Assembly (NCBI GenBank): GCA_027030435.1
Contig: JALVEX010000184.1
Span: 1 to 31,943, forward strand
Source: Paracoccaceae bacterium
Lineage (GTDB): Bacteria > Pseudomonadota > Alphaproteobacteria > Rhodobacterales > Rhodobacteraceae
DNA length: 31,943 nt
Direction: 5' to 3'
Shown: positions 30,871-31,943 of the stretch, piece by piece
How positions within the stretch are numbered: position 1 is the stretch's first letter
Layout of the letters: every line of letters begins with the position of its first letter
The notes under the pieces: generated by a model
Databases searched by the model: none
What the model was told of the DNA's origin: nothing
Seen by the model: only the letters and a program-made list of their open reading frames with translations
Program-made: the position numbers and the translations under genes

Positions 30871-31943
30871 ATGGCGCGTTCCCTGCCTCCGGCCGCCAGC
30901 GGAATCCTTTCCTATTTCACCCGTCACCGCACCGCGGCCAATCTGCTGATGCTGCTGCTGCTGGCGATGGGCGCTGCGGTATTGCCGAAGCTGCGCACGC
31001 AGTTTTTCCCCGATATCGTGATCAGCCGCATCACCGTGAGCGTGGAATGGCCCGGTGCGGGGGCGGAGGATGTGGATCGCGGCATCGTGCAGGTGCTGGA
31101 GCCGCCCCTGCTTTCCGTTGACGGGGTGAAATCCACGAGCACGGTTTCGCGCGAGGGCTCCGGGGTGATTTCGCTCGAATTCGAGCCGGGCTGGGACATG
31201 GGGCGCGGCGAGGACGAGGTAAAGGCCGCGATCGACTCGATCAGAACTCTTCCAGAGGGGGCCGAACGCCCCGAGGTGCGCCGCGTGGCCTGGCGGGATC
31301 GCGTAACGGATGTGGTGATCACCGGGCCGGTGGCGGTAGAACAGCTTGCCCGCTTTGCCGATGAATTCACCTCCCGGCTCTTTGCCAGGGGTGTCACGCG
31401 GACAACCATCCGAGGCGTCGCCGCGCCGCAGATCGTGATCGAGGTGCCGGGCGAAAACCTGATCCGCCATGATCTCACCATGGCCGGGATCGCTTCTGCC
31501 GTTGCCGGGGAAGCGGCGGCAGATCCGGCGGGCGAGGTGCGCGGCGCCGACGCCCGCGTGCGCACCGGGATCGCCCGGCGCACGGCGCGAGAGGTGGCCG
31601 CGATCGTGATCTCGGCCCTGCCGGATGGCACACCCCTCACGATCGGCGATGTTGCGCGGGTTCGCGTGGAGGGGCCCGATCGCGAACGCGCCTATTTCCA
31701 GGGCAAGAACCCGGCGATTTCGCTGCGCGTCGATCGCTCGGCGGGCGGTGATGCGGTTGCCATTCAGAAAACGGTGGAAGAGGTGGCGGCGGAAATGGAG
31801 CGCATCCTGCCGCCCGGGGTCGAGATCACCCTGATCCGCACCCGCGCCGAGGCCATCTCCGCCCGCCTGAACATGCTGATGAAGAATGGTCTTACCGGCC
31901 TTGCGCTGGTGCTGGCGCTCCTCTTTCTCTTTCTCAATGCCCG
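30871..31943 (+). CDS. RND-family efflux transporter permease (3' end outside window)
   Basis: This is the N-terminal 357 codons of an AcrB/MdtB-type inner-membrane pump, open to the window edge. The first membrane helix (about 24-45) is followed by the F-F-P-D-I motif and a periplasmic porter region (V-E-W-P-G-A-G-A-E-D-V, then the V-D-G-V-K-S segment). The second helix cluster begins at about residue 335 (M-L-M-K-N-G-L-T-G-L-A-L-V-L). It is preceded by an adaptor gene, as usual for tripartite pumps. Substrate cannot be told. The loop lengths suggest the heavy-metal-independent HAE-type, but the diagnostic transmembrane Asp residues lie beyond the window. Confidence 0.93.
   Translation, partial: MARSLPPAASGILSYFTRHRTAANLLMLLLLAMGAAVLPKLRTQFFPDIVISRITVSVEWPGAGAEDVDRGIVQVLEPPLLSVDGVKSTSTVSREGSGVISLEFEPGWDMGRGEDEVKAAIDSIRTLPEGAERPEVRRVAWRDRVTDVVITGPVAVEQLARFADEFTSRLFARGVTRTTIRGVAAPQIVIEVPGENLIRHDLTMAGIASAVAGEAAADPAGEVRGADARVRTGIARRTAREVAAIVISALPDGTPLTIGDVARVRVEGPDRERAYFQGKNPAISLRVDRSAGGDAVAIQKTVEEVAAEMERILPPGVEITLIRTRAEAISARLNMLMKNGLTGLALVLALLFLFLNA

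Noticed and set aside
1..31943. CRISPR array, insertion sequence, prophage or tRNA-linked island
   Set aside because: No regularly spaced direct repeats, transposase or integrase motifs, or tRNA-like cloverleaf were seen anywhere in the window.

Overview
The window looks like chromosomal DNA of a GC-rich alphaproteobacterium, most likely of the Rhodobacter/Paracoccus/Roseobacter group. The pointers are an Fnr-type regulator next to a universal stress protein and a complete ccoNOQP-ccoGHIS cluster, an alphaproteobacterial/plant-type glutamate-cysteine ligase, back-to-back ubiA and rsmE, and a pyrB-pyrC'-plsY unit. I see no transposase, phage gene, CRISPR array, tRNA or rRNA. Almost all of the sequence is tightly packed coding DNA with many 1-14 nt gene overlaps.

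Region 1 (1-9510) is a microaerobic respiration island. The C-terminal half of an Fnr-type regulator converges on a tandem Usp protein. That gene diverges from ccoNOQP (cbb3 cytochrome c oxidase), followed by ccoGHIS (assembly and copper supply). Three palindromes of the type TTGAY-N4-RTCAA lie in the two regulatory gaps: two between usp and ccoN and one before ccoG. The recognition helix of the Fnr-type protein carries the E-x-x-S-R residues expected to read such sites, so regulator and targets sit together. Three consecutive hairpins separate ccoP from ccoG.

Region 2 (9523-15324) holds a DnaJ/CbpA-CbpM pair on the minus strand. On the plus strand follow glycerol kinase, an S49 (SppA/SohB-like) peptidase, a 55-residue membrane-anchored zinc-ribbon protein, a Ca/Na antiporter and a pteridine-reductase-like SDR.

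Region 3 (15325-18924) starts with a 300 bp non-coding island that is strikingly AT-rich (31 G+C in positions 15381-15480). It contains a perfect DnaA-box sequence and several palindromes. uvrC, pgsA, moaD and moaE follow.

Region 4 (18933-23552) has, on the minus strand, ubiA, a 672-residue OmpA-family protein with three internal repeats and a small TM/coiled-coil protein. On the plus strand are rsmE, which starts within 0-12 bp of the ubiA start, and a membrane protein of unknown function.

Region 5 (23553-31943) has gshA on the plus strand, convergent with pyrB-pyrC'-plsY on the minus strand. The PyrC homologue has lost zinc-binding and catalytic residues. A family-4-like uracil-DNA glycosylase that lacks the usual Fe-S cysteines follows, then moaB, a periplasmic adaptor (HlyD-type) and the start of an RND pump that runs off the window.

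The strongest candidates for a second look are the AT-rich DnaA-box island before uvrC, the pseudo-dihydroorotase coupled to pyrB, the paired FNR boxes with the hairpin array in the cco cluster, and the triplicated OmpA-family protein.
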